Shown piece by piece: positions 1-9,001 of a stretch of 64,000 bases of DNA. Source of the stretch: Arthrobacter sp. PGP41 (lineage in GTDB: Bacteria > Actinomycetota > Actinomycetes > Actinomycetales > Micrococcaceae). Each line of letters begins with the position of its first letter. Positions within the stretch are counted from its first letter, which is position 1. The notes beneath the pieces are model-generated. The model saw only the letters and a list, made by a program, of their open reading frames with translations. It searched no databases and was not told the DNA's origin. The translations under genes and the position numbers were made by a program. The stretch covers positions 558,001 through 622,000 of the forward strand of contig NZ_CP026514.1 in NCBI RefSeq assembly GCF_002953935.1, in the 5' to 3' direction.

Positions 1-400
1 GCCGTGGATGCCGTCAGTGATCATGCCGGCCTGGGAACCGGTGAAGGACTGGGCGGAGGCGCCCAGTTTATTGATGGCCATGGCCAGCAGCGCCATGGAG
101 ATGCGCTCGCCGGCGGACAGCAGCATGTCCATTTCGCGGGCGGGTGCCGAGTCCGTCACCTGGGCGGCAAGGTCCAGGAGTTCGTCCGTGGTGTCACCCA
201 TGGCAGAGACCACAACAACCACCTCGTTGCCGGCGGCCTGCGCGTCCACCACCCGTTTGGCAACCCGCTTGATGCCGTCCGCGTCCGCCACGGAGGATCC
301 GCCGAACTTCTGCACGATGAGCTGCTTTGTCACCGCACGGCCGGCGGGCAGCCCCTGCGGCTGCGTTGCGTTGTGCACTTCGGTAGTGGGCGTACTCATG
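1..400 (-). CDS. lysC: Aspartate kinase, N-terminal part (cut by window edge)
   Basis: Catalyses ATP-dependent phosphorylation of aspartate, the first step towards lysine, threonine, methionine and diaminopimelate. The visible 133 codons contain the amino-acid-kinase N-terminus: [19 protein letters not shown] (the KFGGSS nucleotide-binding signature) followed by [16 protein letters not shown]. The ATG at 400 has a GAAGGT ribosome site upstream on the minus strand. It gives about 24 residues ahead of the usual start at [11 protein letters not shown], so an internal start is possible. The rest of the kinase domain and the ACT domains lie beyond base 1. Its position next to recR and dnaX is common in Arthrobacter relatives. 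Identification is firm; the exact start is less so. Confidence 0.93.
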
Positions 401-605
401 CGCGTACCTTCACTGGATCTGTAGGGGTTTGGAGGCCAGGCAGCCTAACGCCTGGTCGGCGCGACTTCTCCCCACAGTTTATCGCCGCCCGCTGCCCGGG
501 GTTGAATTGTGACCATTTCCGGCCGGCCAGGCAGCCCCTGGAGGGCGCGGGCGGCGTAGGCTCAGAGCGTCAGAATGCAAAGACTGTGGGGGCAGGTGCA
601 GATCG

Positions 606-1571
606 ATGGCAAGGATTTCTGAGGTACCGGGATATTCGGGCGTGCCGGTGTCCGACGACGGAATATCGGCGCGTGGCGTCAGCCGAAGCTTCGGCGCGGT
701 GCGCGCCGTCGAACACATGGACTTCCATGCTCCGGCAGGGAAGGTGACCGCCCTGATCGGACCCAACGGCGCCGGCAAGACAACGCTCCTGCTGATGCTG
801 GCATCGCTGCTGGCGCCGGATGAGGGGACAATCAGCGTGGGGGGCCTGGATCCCCTCCGCCACCGCGCGCAGGTCAGAAGGCGCCTGGGCTGGATGCCCG
901 ATACGTTGGGCGTGTGGGAGTCTTTGACCGCCCGGGAGATCCTCACCCAGATGGCCCGCTTTTACCGGCTGCCGGCCGGAGGCCTCGGCCAAAGGGTGGC
1001 CGCCATGCTGGAAAGGGTCCGGCTGGACGATCTCGCGGACCAGCCGGCACGGGTGTTGTCCCGCGGGCAGCAGCAGCGGCTGAGCCTCGCCAGGGCACTG
1101 ATCCACGACCCTTCAGTCCTGCTCCTTGATGAGCCAGCCTCTGGCCTGGACCCGGGCTCGCGGGTGGAACTCCGCACCATGCTGAGGCAGTTGGCGGCGG
1201 AGGGCAAGGCCGTGGTGGTGTCCTCCCACGTCCTCAGTGAACTCGACGAGATCGCCGACGGCGCAGTGTTCGTCAATAGGGGCCGCACAGTCCGCCAGCA
1301 GTCCACTGCCGAAGCAGCCGCCGCGGGCCGGCGGTACGCGATCTCCGGCTCGGACCCGGCAGCACTGGCCGCAAGGCTTACCGCCCTGGGAATGGCGTTC
1401 CGCGTCGAGGATGGCCGCCGTCCGGGCGTGAGCCTGGTGCTGAACAACGACGGCGATGCGGAGCGCCTCCTGCGGGACCTGGTGCTGGCCGGCGTCGGAA
1501 TCATTTCCTGTGCCCCCGCAAGCGGGGCCCTTGAAGAGACCTACATGAACCTTGAGGGGGAGCGGCAGTGA
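606..1571 (+). CDS. ABC-2 type transporter ATP-binding protein
   Basis: Cytoplasmic ATPase expected to drive the permease encoded directly downstream. Of 321 residues, Walker A GPNGAGKTT is near residue 53, the signature LSRGQQQRLSLARAL near 150, Walker B VLLLDEPASGLDP near 173, and the switch His follows in VVVSSHVLSELDEIADG. The C-terminal ~90 residues form the small accessory domain typical of CcmA/DrrA/NatA-type exporter ATPases. The stop overlaps the GTG start of the next gene (GTGA), which indicates translational coupling. The substrate cannot be read from the sequence; lipids, peptides or drugs are typical for this class. Confidence 0.92.
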   Translation: MARISEVPGYSGVPVSDDGISARGVSRSFGAVRAVEHMDFHAPAGKVTALIGPNGAGKTTLLLMLASLLAPDEGTISVGGLDPLRHRAQVRRRLGWMPDTLGVWESLTAREILTQMARFYRLPAGGLGQRVAAMLERVRLDDLADQPARVLSRGQQQRLSLARALIHDPSVLLLDEPASGLDPGSRVELRTMLRQLAAEGKAVVVSSHVLSELDEIADGAVFVNRGRTVRQQSTAEAAAAGRRYAISGSDPAALAARLTALGMAFRVEDGRRPGVSLVLNNDGDAERLLRDLVLAGVGIISCAPASGALEETYMNLEGERQ

Positions 1572-2701
1572 GCCAGGCAACCGACAACAGGCAGGACACC
1601 TCGGGAACCGGCGCATCAGCAGCCTATCTTGCGGGAATCAGGAATGTGGTGGTCCTGGAACTGAAGCAGCGCCTGCGTTCGCGCGGCTGGTACATCTTGC
1701 TGGCCATCTGGTTTGTCCTGACCGGTGTGGTCACCCTGCTGACGTGGGCCGGCTGGAACGCCTCGCAGGCTGCCCAGCGGGCGTATGGAGGCTATGTTCC
1801 GCCGGAGCCGGCCGGGCCGGGTTCAATGATCTTTGAAGTGGTGCTGGCATTCGTCCTGTTGTTCGCATTGCTGGTGGCGCCCGCCTTGTCTGCCAATGCA
1901 ATCACCGGGGACCGGGCAGGCGGCACCCTGGCGATCCTGCAGGTCACCCTCCTCGAACCCGGCCAGATACTGTGGGGGAAGTTTTTTGCCGCCTGGCTGG
2001 CAGCCCTTGCGTTCCTCGTGGCCAGCGCGCCGTTCCTGGTCATTGGTGTGGCTCTCGGGGGAATGACACCGGGACACGTGACGGTTGCACTGCTGATGCT
2101 GGCAGTTGAAGTGGGCATCGTATGCGCCTTAGGCGTGGGGATTTCGGCTCTGGCCGGGCGGTCCTTGTTCTCCATTTTGGTGACTTACCTGGCGGTGGCC
2201 GGGCTGGTTTTCGGCACGCTGATTTCCTTCGGGCTCGGCACGGGCCTGGCCCAGGGCACCGTCATGGCCAACAACCCGCTGTACCGCCAGTACGCACCGC
2301 TGGAGTCCGGGCCGTTCGGGCCGGAGTACACCTGCTCGGGTCCGCTCCGGGAACAGCCTGCCGTCCGTACCGAGCGGGTTGCATGGCTGCTCGGCATGAA
2401 CCCTTTCGTGGTGGTGGCGGATGCCATCCCATACCGCGACCGCACAGCGCAGACGGGTTTCGCCTCCGTCGGGGCCATTGAAGGAATAAGCCAGGGCACC
2501 CGCCAGGCAATGGCCGGCCCGGACGGCACCGTCCCCTGCGCCAACGGCATGGTACGGCCGCCGTACCTGGGGCAGAAAACTCCGCTGTGGCCGCTTGGAC
2601 TGGGGCTTCAGCTGGTGCTGTCCGCCCTGCTGATGTGGCTCGGCCGGCGGGCGCTCAGGACACCTGCGCACAAGCTGGCCCGGGGTGTGCGCATCGCATA
2701 G
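1568..2701 (+). CDS. ABC-2 type transporter permease
   Basis: Integral membrane partner of the upstream ATPase, 377 residues starting at the GTG inside the GTGA overlap. Hydrophobic segments lie near residues 41-63, 93-117, 138-165, 172-196 and 203-225. A long polar loop (about 230-335) follows, then a last membrane segment near 345-365. The loop carries YTCSGPL, RTERVAWLLGMNPFVVV and DGTVPCANG. These same landmarks recur in the next gene, so the two are probably paralogues. The fold is that of ABC2_membrane_2/ABC-2 permeases; the transported substrate is unknown. Confidence 0.85.
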   Translation: MSQATDNRQDTSGTGASAAYLAGIRNVVVLELKQRLRSRGWYILLAIWFVLTGVVTLLTWAGWNASQAAQRAYGGYVPPEPAGPGSMIFEVVLAFVLLFALLVAPALSANAITGDRAGGTLAILQVTLLEPGQILWGKFFAAWLAALAFLVASAPFLVIGVALGGMTPGHVTVALLMLAVEVGIVCALGVGISALAGRSLFSILVTYLAVAGLVFGTLISFGLGTGLAQGTVMANNPLYRQYAPLESGPFGPEYTCSGPLREQPAVRTERVAWLLGMNPFVVVADAIPYRDRTAQTGFASVGAIEGISQGTRQAMAGPDGTVPCANGMVRPPYLGQKTPLWPLGLGLQLVLSALLMWLGRRALRTPAHKLARGVRIA

Positions 2702-2806
2702 TCCGGCTCTGGACAGCCCTGGCGTGTTGGGCAACGATAGGACCAGCCGGCACCTTTGCCGGTCTGAGCCGGGCTGGGGCCTGTCCGTGGAAAGGCGGGC
2801 TTCCCC

Positions 2807-3910
2807 ATGGCCGACGACGACCAGCCTGCTGCGCATCCAGTCGCCGAACCCTTCTACGAACCGATAGGCGCGAACGCCGGCGGTTCCGGCAGTTCCAGCT
2901 GGGAGGATGACGACGACGGCGGCCGGGAACAGATGCACGGCGGCCGGCCGGGCATGCAGCTCGCGGTGGCTGACGCTGGCCGCAGCATCCGTACCGTCAG
3001 GTTCTGGGCGCTGGCGGGCAGCGCTGTTGTAGGAACCTGGGCAGCTTCCGCCGCCGCCGTGGTGATGTTTGCGTCGCTGGGGCAGGGGAGTGGCGGGTAT
3101 AACGCCCCGATGCTGGTGTACGCGCTCGCCGCAACCCTCATGCCGTCCGTGGCGGCCTGTCTTGCGGTGGCCTGGGGCATGCAGTGCCAACGACACGTTG
3201 CCGCAGCCACGGAGCCGGCCGTGGGCGGCGTGGTCCTCCCGGCATTGCTGGCCACCACATTCCGTGGGTTCATTTTGGCTGCCCTGGCGTTCTGCGTGCT
3301 GATGCTGCAGTCGCTGGCTGCCGGCGGACCAGGCACTGTGGCGGCGGCCGCTGCCGGGGTCATCGCTGTTGAGGGCACCGTTTTCGGCGCTGTTGGAGTG
3401 GGGGTGGCGGCTACGGCAGGGAAACCGCGACTGGCCCGGGTGGCGGGTTTGGCGCTCGCCGGAATCCTGGTGGCTGGCTCGGCCGGTGGCGCTGCCGCCC
3501 TGGTGCCCCTGGTCCGGGTGGTGGAACCGGTGACCGTGGCAGTGAATGTGCAGTGGGGACCCGCCGGGACACGCCAGGCCTACCAGTGTTCGGAAGTCCC
3601 GGCCGGCGTAGCCGAGGTCTACCATACCGAGCGCATCATGTGGCTGGCCGCCTTCAGCCCCTCGGTGGTCTTCCTGGCGCTGGGCGCTGACGCCGATCCG
3701 GCCGGGGTTGTCCTGGGATGGGTGCCGTCAGCCATGCAGGAAGCGGGGGACGGCACCCAGGTCCCCTGTGTGAACGGGGAACCGCTGGCCAAGGATTCGG
3801 CCAGGATGCCGCTGCCTGTGGTGGGAATTGCCGGCCAGGCCATAGTGGCTGGAGTGCTGCTGGCCGCCGGAAGCAGGACGGCTGGTTCGCGCAGGCGTCC
3901 GCGGACCTGA
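2807..3910 (+). CDS. Membrane protein, divergent paralogue of the upstream ABC-2 permease
   Basis: A 367-residue protein with an acidic, Ser/Gly-rich N-terminal tail (residues 1-60, with a DDDD run) and about six hydrophobic segments (67-92, 100-124, 139-166, 173-204, 211-236, 332-352). The polar loop between the fifth and sixth segments carries YQCSEVP, HTERIMWLAAFSPSVVFLAL and GDGTQVPCVNG. These align in order with YTCSG, RTERVAWLLGMNPFVVVADA and PDGTVPCANG of the preceding permease. That common plan suggests duplication, although no ATPase lies next to this copy. It starts 105 bases downstream of the permease and may share its transcript, with an AAAGG site ahead of the ATG. It could be a second half-permease for the same ATPase or a specialised partner; function unknown. 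Confidence 0.7.
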   Translation: MADDDQPAAHPVAEPFYEPIGANAGGSGSSSWEDDDDGGREQMHGGRPGMQLAVADAGRSIRTVRFWALAGSAVVGTWAASAAAVVMFASLGQGSGGYNAPMLVYALAATLMPSVAACLAVAWGMQCQRHVAAATEPAVGGVVLPALLATTFRGFILAALAFCVLMLQSLAAGGPGTVAAAAAGVIAVEGTVFGAVGVGVAATAGKPRLARVAGLALAGILVAGSAGGAAALVPLVRVVEPVTVAVNVQWGPAGTRQAYQCSEVPAGVAEVYHTERIMWLAAFSPSVVFLALGADADPAGVVLGWVPSAMQEAGDGTQVPCVNGEPLAKDSARMPLPVVGIAGQAIVAGVLLAAGSRTAGSRRRPRT

Positions 3911-3983
3911 CGCGGGCGCGCTTGCGGCTCTTGCGGCGCTTCCCCGGGCCCGGCCCGGCTAGGCAGGGTCCGCCAGGGGCAGG

Positions 3984-4583
3984 TCAGATGAGGGCGTTCC
4001 GGCGTCCCTCGAACGCCCGGCCAAGGGTGACCTCGTCCGCGTATTCCAGGTCGCCGCCCACAGGCAGCCCGGAGGCCAGCCGGGTCACGGTGATGCCGAT
4101 TGTCTTGAGCATACGGGCCAGGTAGGTGGCGGTGGCCTCGCCCTCAAGGTTGGGGTCCGTAGCGATGATGACTTCCTGGATAGCGCCGTCATTGAGCCGG
4201 GTCAGGAGCTCGCGGATGCGGAGCTGCTCCGGTCCGATGCCCGCAATGGGGTTGATGGCGCCGCCCAGCACGTGGTAGCGGCCCCGGAACGACCGCGTGC
4301 GCTCCACTGCCAGGACATCCTTTGATTCCTCCACCACGCAGATCACCGCCGGATCCCGGCGCGGGTCACGGCAGATGTTGCACAGTTCCTGCTCGGTGAC
4401 GTTGCCGCAGGCGGTGCAGAACTTGACCCGTTCCTTGACGGTCGTGATCGCCTCAACCAAGCGCTTCATGTCCTGGGGATCGGCTTCGAGGATGTGGAAC
4501 GCCAGCCGCTGGGCGGATTTGGGGCCCACCCCCGGAAGGCGTCCGAGCTCATCAATCAGCTCCTGGACAGCACCTTCGTACAC
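3984..4583 (-). CDS. recR: Recombination mediator protein RecR
   Basis: RecR works with RecF/RecO to load RecA on gapped single-stranded DNA. The 199-residue length is normal. In order: helix-hairpin-helix [20 protein letters not shown] (residues 13-32), a C4 zinc finger [16 protein letters not shown] (56-71), and a Toprim domain with ICVVEES and [13 protein letters not shown] acidic motifs. The start is GTG at 4583, with AAGGGGAAAAC just upstream. It lies 76 bases downstream of dnaX, the classic dnaX-recR pairing. Confidence 0.97.
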   Translation of the reverse strand: MYEGAVQELIDELGRLPGVGPKSAQRLAFHILEADPQDMKRLVEAITTVKERVKFCTACGNVTEQELCNICRDPRRDPAVICVVEESKDVLAVERTRSFRGRYHVLGGAINPIAGIGPEQLRIRELLTRLNDGAIQEVIIATDPNLEGEATATYLARMLKTIGITVTRLASGLPVGGDLEYADEVTLGRAFEGRRNALI

Positions 4584-4659
4584 GTTTTCCCCTTAGCTTG
4601 GGATGGATTGCGGGCAGGGCAAAGACTTAAAGGCGGTCCCCCGTTTGACCGGGCAACCG

Positions 4660-7600
4660 TCAATATCGCGGTGTGATGGGGCTTCCGTCGGGGGAGCGCT
4701 CCTCAATCAGCTTTCCGCCCAGAATACGCTCCACCGCGGCACGGCCGAACACGCCGGACTCTTCGATGGTCTCATCATCGGCGCTGGGGATGTCCTGGAC
4801 GTACGTGGCAGCAGCTGTCACCGCACGGGCCGGGGCCTTGGCGCGGCCGGCTTCCGCTTCAGGGCTGTTGGAGAGGCGCTGGTAAAGGCTTTGCCGTGCC
4901 TCGGCTGCGGCGGCCGGGGACAACTGGGGAGCCTTGGCCGGGGCAGCCTGGGTTGGAGTGGCGGCGGGAGCCGGGGAAGCTGACGCCATGGCGTACTCTG
5001 GCTCCCGCGTTATGTCCGGTTCCGCGATGGCTGGTGAGAAACCGCCCCCGCCCGGTTCGTCCGTTCCAAACCGTCCAGCGCCTGCAGATGCTGCAGACGC
5101 TGCCAGGCCCCAGTCCGGCTCCGGGCTGGTGCCGGCTCTCGTGACGGGGATTGAAGGTGGTACCTGGGCTGTGGCGGGTTCGTAGCGCGGTGCGGCCACC
5201 GGCCCGGTTGGTGCCTCGTCCGGCGCCGCAGGGGAGGCTGCCCTTCCCACGTTGCTTTCTTCACCGACCACCCAGACTCCGGGAGCCTGTTCCACGGCAC
5301 GGGTCCAAGGATCCTGCGGTTCTGCAGCCGTGCCAGCGGCAGAATGATGCTGCCCGTGAGGCTGGACGCCCGGGACGTTAACGGGGCCGGGGCGTGCCGG
5401 CGACGGCCCCTTTGCACCGGAATCGGTGACGGGGGTGCCCGACGGGCCTGAACCGGCCTGCACCCCCGAGGGCTGGGCCCGGTTGGACGGGGCCCAGTCC
5501 ATGGGAGGTTCTTCGTCCAGAGGGGGAGCGTCCTCGTCCCTGGCCGGTCCCCAGTCGTCGTCGGAATATGAGTAATCTTCCTCCGCGGCGGCGTGGGCCG
5601 CCGGGACCGGGGCGGACTCTGCGCGGGGCGGGACCTGCGCAACGGGTTGTCCGGATGCGGGCCGCACGGTACCGCTTCCGGGAGGCGGGGCCGAAAGTGC
5701 CGCGGCTGCTGCCTGGGCCGCCACGCCTTCCGGTGCGACGTCGTGGGCCTGGCCCGCATCAGCTTGTCCCTGCCCCGTACGTGCACTTTGCTGATGTTTT
5801 GCGTCCGGTACAGAGTGCTGCTGGCTCGCGGCAGCGGGCCCGCCAAGGCCAGGCTGCCGTGCTGCATCGCTGCCCGTCGGAGCAGGTGCCGGCGCCAGCC
5901 CCCAAGCGACGTCAGCCGAAGTTGCCGGTGCCACCCGTCCGGCGGGCACTTTTGGGTTTGGGTCAGAGCTCGCCTGCGTGCCGCCACCGGCCGACGCAGT
6001 GATCTGGCAGTCGATGCCTACGGTCTTGTGGATGGCCTGGCGCAGATTCTCCGAATGGTCCGCCCGGCCGAAGGCTCCGGCAAGTCCGGACGTGGTGAAT
6101 GCGAGGGTGAGGCTGTGGCCGTCGAAGGCAGCAACCTGGGCATTGGGTTCAACGAGGGCCCACGTGCTGCGCTTGATTTTGGACAGGGTCTGCAGGACGT
6201 CGGGCCAGGCGCGGCGCAAGACCTCCACGTCCCCCATGGGTCCGGGCGCACCGGCAGGCGCCGCCGCGGTGGGTGCCGCTGGGGTGGGCGACTTCTCCGC
6301 CTGCCCGGCAGGGGGAGCTGCTTTGGGCTCGGCGGCGGGCGCCGGGCCGGAGCCCTGAGCGGGGCCGGAACCCGGCGTGCGCATGGCACCTTGAGCCGGG
6401 CCGGAACCCTGCGTTTCCATGGCATCTTGCGCCGAGCCGGACGCACTCGCAGCGGCCGGCTCCGCCGGGGCCTGCGGCGGCGAGGCAAAGCCGGGGCCGC
6501 GACCGGCTGGACGATCCGAGGGGGCAGGAGACGGGCGGTTCCCTGCCGAATCGTCTACCGGCCAGTCGCCGGTGCTGACTCGCGGGGCGGTCAGGGCAGA
6601 GCGTGGTCCGCCGGCCGCAGAGGAAGCTTCCCCGACGGAGCCCGCGCCGGGAGCTGCCGGGTCCCCGGGGGCTGCGGTGGCTGCCGGCAATGCCGGGGTG
6701 CCGGGCGCCGGGCCCGCAACGGCCGGAGCCGCGGGCGCCGCCTTCGCGGTAGCCAGGGCCGGAACGCTGGCAGCGGTGGCGCCAGCTGAAGACGCAGGAG
6801 CCGAGGGCCTTGCTTCCCGGGCAGCGGCGTTGGCTGCCCCGGAAACGTGTGCCGGCGGAGCGGCAGGTGTGGCGGCAGCTGTGGAGCCGTTCACACTTGA
6901 CCCGGCGGGAGCCCCGACGTCGTTCCCGGCGTAGTTCAGCCTGCGCTCCACGCGGTCTATCCGCGCCGCCATGCCGCGCTCGTTTTGCTCCGAGCTGGGC
7001 AAAAGGATCCGCGCGCACAGCAGCTCAAGGTGCAGCCGGGGGGAGGTGGCGCCGGTCATCTCGGTCAGCGCGGTATTGGTGACGTCCGCTGCGCGCGACA
7101 GCTCGGCCGCCCCCAGGTTGTGGGCCTGGTTCTTCAGGCGGGCAATCTGGTCCGCAGGCATGCCGCGGAGAATGGTTTGGGCGCTTTCAGGCATGGCCTG
7201 GACGATGATGAGGTCGCGGAACCGCTCCAGCAGGTCCTCAACGAAGCGGCGGGGATCGTGGCCGGTTTGGATCACCCGGTCCACGGCCCGGAAAACGGTA
7301 GCGGAGTCAGAAGCGGCAACGGCCTCAACCACGTCATCGAGCAACGACGCGTGGGTGTATCCGAGCAGTGCCACGGCAAGTTCGTAGTCCAGGCCGTTCG
7401 GCCCGGCACCCGCCATCAGCTGGTCCAGGACGGACAGCGAATCACGGACGGAGCCGCCGCCGGCACGGATCACAAGGGACAGGACGCCGGGGGCCACCGG
7501 GACGTTCTCCTGGTTGCACAAGAGCTCCAGGTAGGCCATCAGCGGTTCCGGCGGCACCAGCCGGAACGGGTAGTGGTGGGTGCGGGAGCGGATGGTCCCG

Positions 7601-8097
7601 ATGACCTTGTCCGGTTCCGTGGTGGCGAAGATGAACTTGATGTGTTCCGGTGGTTCTTCCACGATCTTCAGCAGGGCGTTGAAGCCGGCGGACGTGACCA
7701 TGTGGGCCTCGTCAATGATGAAGATCTTGTAGCGGTCCCGTACTGGTGCATAGGTGGCCCGCTCGCGGAGGTCCCGGGCGTCGTCCACGCCGCCGTGGCT
7801 GGCGGCGTCAATCTCGATGACATCCAGCGAGCCGGAACCGCCGCGGGCGAGCTCAACGCAGCTGGGGCAGGTGCCGCAGGGGGTGTCGGTAGGGCCTTGG
7901 GCGCAGTTGAGGCAGCGCGCCAGGATACGGGCGGAGGTGGTCTTGCCGCAGCCCCTTGGGCCGGAGAAGAGGTAGGCGTGGTTGACCCGGTTCTTCCTCA
8001 AAGCCGTCATCAGCGGCTCGGTGACATGCTCCTGCCCGATAACGTCAGCAAACGAATCTGGACGGTATCTGCGGTAGAGGGCGGTAGTAACTGTCAC
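4660..8097 (-). CDS. dnaX: DNA polymerase III subunit gamma/tau
   Basis: Clamp-loader ATPase of the replicative polymerase. From the GTG at 8097 the product begins with TTALYRRYRPDSFADVIGQE, the canonical N-terminus. Walker A GPRGCGKTT is at about 46-54, the four-cysteine zinc motif CLNC...CGTCPSC at about 62-80, and Walker B IIDEAHMV near 126. The sensor motif ATTEPDKVIGTIRSRTHHY and domain III follow up to about residue 365. Beyond that is a very long Ala/Pro/Gly-rich linker interrupted by a short folded block (VLRRAWPDVLQTLSKIKRST) that resembles the tau-type domain. With 1145 residues it is well above the ~640 of E. coli tau, as often in actinobacteria. An in-frame ATG at 8127 is possible but adds an atypical leader. 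Confidence 0.95.
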   Translation of the reverse strand: MTVTTALYRRYRPDSFADVIGQEHVTEPLMTALRKNRVNHAYLFSGPRGCGKTTSARILARCLNCAQGPTDTPCGTCPSCVELARGGSGSLDVIEIDAASHGGVDDARDLRERATYAPVRDRYKIFIIDEAHMVTSAGFNALLKIVEEPPEHIKFIFATTEPDKVIGTIRSRTHHYPFRLVPPEPLMAYLELLCNQENVPVAPGVLSLVIRAGGGSVRDSLSVLDQLMAGAGPNGLDYELAVALLGYTHASLLDDVVEAVAASDSATVFRAVDRVIQTGHDPRRFVEDLLERFRDLIIVQAMPESAQTILRGMPADQIARLKNQAHNLGAAELSRAADVTNTALTEMTGATSPRLHLELLCARILLPSSEQNERGMAARIDRVERRLNYAGNDVGAPAGSSVNGSTAAATPAAPPAHVSGAANAAAREARPSAPASSAGATAASVPALATAKAAPAAPAVAGPAPGTPALPAATAAPGDPAAPGAGSVGEASSAAGGPRSALTAPRVSTGDWPVDDSAGNRPSPAPSDRPAGRGPGFASPPQAPAEPAAASASGSAQDAMETQGSGPAQGAMRTPGSGPAQGSGPAPAAEPKAAPPAGQAEKSPTPAAPTAAAPAGAPGPMGDVEVLRRAWPDVLQTLSKIKRSTWALVEPNAQVAAFDGHSLTLAFTTSGLAGAFGRADHSENLRQAIHKTVGIDCQITASAGGGTQASSDPNPKVPAGRVAPATSADVAWGLAPAPAPTGSDAARQPGLGGPAAASQQHSVPDAKHQQSARTGQGQADAGQAHDVAPEGVAAQAAAAALSAPPPGSGTVRPASGQPVAQVPPRAESAPVPAAHAAAEEDYSYSDDDWGPARDEDAPPLDEEPPMDWAPSNRAQPSGVQAGSGPSGTPVTDSGAKGPSPARPGPVNVPGVQPHGQHHSAAGTAAEPQDPWTRAVEQAPGVWVVGEESNVGRAASPAAPDEAPTGPVAAPRYEPATAQVPPSIPVTRAGTSPEPDWGLAASAASAGAGRFGTDEPGGGGFSPAIAEPDITREPEYAMASASPAPAATPTQAAPAKAPQLSPAAAAEARQSLYQRLSNSPEAEAGRAKAPARAVTAAATYVQDIPSADDETIEESGVFGRAAVERILGGKLIEERSPDGSPITPRY

Positions 8098-8152
8098 AGA
8101 GAAAACCCTACCAATCCGGGCCGACATCCTGCCGCCCTGTGGGGGAATAGTA

Positions 8153-8246
8153 AAGACCCCCCATGCACCCGCCAGAGCCCATTTACCCTTGCTACCTTCC
8201 GGTCCTGGGGGAGTTCAACAGGATGACGCCACATGAGGGGCCGTCA
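8153..8246 (-). ncRNA. ffs: Signal recognition particle RNA, small bacterial type (4.5S)
   Basis: On the minus strand the segment contains the conserved SRP helix-8 core: GTTGAACTCCCCCAGGACC, then GGAAGGTAGCAAGGG. The GGAA tetraloop and asymmetric loop bind Ffh. The ends pair (GGCCCCTCATGTGGCG with CGGGTGCATGGGGGGTC), closing a hairpin of about 94 nucleotides, the usual size for the short form. It lies between the YqfO-like gene and dnaX, its usual actinobacterial position. Ends are estimated from the pairing and may shift by a few bases. Confidence 0.93.
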
Positions 8247-8283
8247 GACACTTTACCCGAACTTCCGGCGCGACTCGAATCGA

Positions 8284-8616
8284 TTAGCGCCAGCCCTCCA
8301 CCGGCCAGCTCATAAAGGCTGGCTCCTCATAGGGATGCGCCGCCCGCAGCGCTGCAACCACAGCGTCGAGCAATGCCTGGTCAACCACGCATTCAATCTT
8401 GTCCTCGGCCGCCTCCTCCGGCTTTCCCACGTGCCCAAGGTACGGTTCGGAGCCTTCCAGGGGAGTGAAGCGGCCCGTCCCGGGCACGACGAACGAACAG
8501 TGCGAGTAATTGCCGATCCTGCCGGCTCCGGCGTTACCGATGGCCGCGAGGACCCGGTCCGTGTGGGAACGCGGGACGTAGACCACCAGTGCATGCAGCT
8601 CCTTCATGGTTTCCAT
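8284..8616 (-). CDS. YqfO/Nif3 C-terminal domain-like (PII-fold) protein
   Basis: A 110-residue stand-alone protein of the YqfO type, the PII/CutA-like ferredoxin-fold domain found inserted in Nif3 family proteins. Visible features are the first strand ELHALVVYVPRSHTDRVLAAIG, the hallmark GRIGNYSHCSFVVPGTGRF, then EEAAEDKIECVVD and the terminal AHPYEEPAF. The HPYEEPA motif is characteristic of the family. No enzymatic role is established; a metabolite-binding or metal-associated function is often suggested. The first or second in-frame ATG (8616 or 8607) could be the start. It precedes the SRP RNA and dnaX on the same strand. Confidence 0.8.
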   Translation of the reverse strand: METMKELHALVVYVPRSHTDRVLAAIGNAGAGRIGNYSHCSFVVPGTGRFTPLEGSEPYLGHVGKPEEAAEDKIECVVDQALLDAVVAALRAAHPYEEPAFMSWPVEGWR

Positions 8617-8916
8617 CGTGCCCGAAAGCAGCCGGCAAGCGGACGAAACTCGTTGCTTATCCCGGCAACTCCCCGGATTATGGGTACATACGCCGATTGG
8701 GGCAATCTCCGATTGTGAGGTGCGTGGCCTGGCTGAACGGGCCGGACCCGGCAGCTCAACGGTGTCTGGGGAATGGACGCGTTGGGGGCGTCCATTTCGT
8801 GGTTAAAGTGACGGGCAGCCCTCTCAGGGCCTGTGGAGGACCAGCTTGTTCCGGCCAATTGGGCGATGCGGAAAACATCAGGTAGCCTAGTATCTGCTTT
8901 TGATTCAGAAGCAGCT
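8617..8916. other. Intergenic spacer ahead of tRNA-Ser
   Basis: About 300 bases without a supportable gene. It holds the upstream region of the YqfO-like gene (leftward) and of the tRNA (rightward). A perfect 9-bp hairpin is present at 8772-8796 (AATGGACGC / GCGTCCATT, 7-base loop) without a U-tract. A possible -10 (TAGTAT, 8888-8893) for the tRNA is seen without a convincing -35. Short open frames here overlap each other and lack ribosome sites. Confidence 0.5.
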
Positions 8917-9001
8917 GGAGAATTCGCCTAGCGGCCTATGGCGCACGCCTGGAACGCGTGTTGGGTTAACGCCCTCGGGGGTTCAAATCCCCCATTCTCC
9001 G
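8917..9001 (+). tRNA. tRNA-Ser (anticodon GGA)
   Basis: An 85-base class II tRNA. The acceptor stem GGAGAAT pairs with ATTCTCC. The D arm is present. The anticodon stem CACGC/GCGTG closes loop CTGGAAC, so the anticodon is GGA reading UCC/UCU serine codons. The long variable arm TTGGGTTAACGCCCTC is typical of tRNA-Ser. The T stem is GGGGG/CCCCC with loop TTCAAAT. The discriminator is G; CC follows but the final A of CCA is not encoded. A hairpin terminator follows directly. Confidence 0.97.

Noticed and set aside
2129..3625. Leftward open frame opposite the two permease-like genes
   Set aside because: It spans two genes and their gap on the opposite strand and shows no conserved motif; the membrane-protein frames explain the region.
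8772..8796. 9-bp hairpin upstream of tRNA-Ser as a terminator or small RNA
   Set aside because: There is no T-tract in either direction, no adjacent gene end, and no further conserved structure visible.
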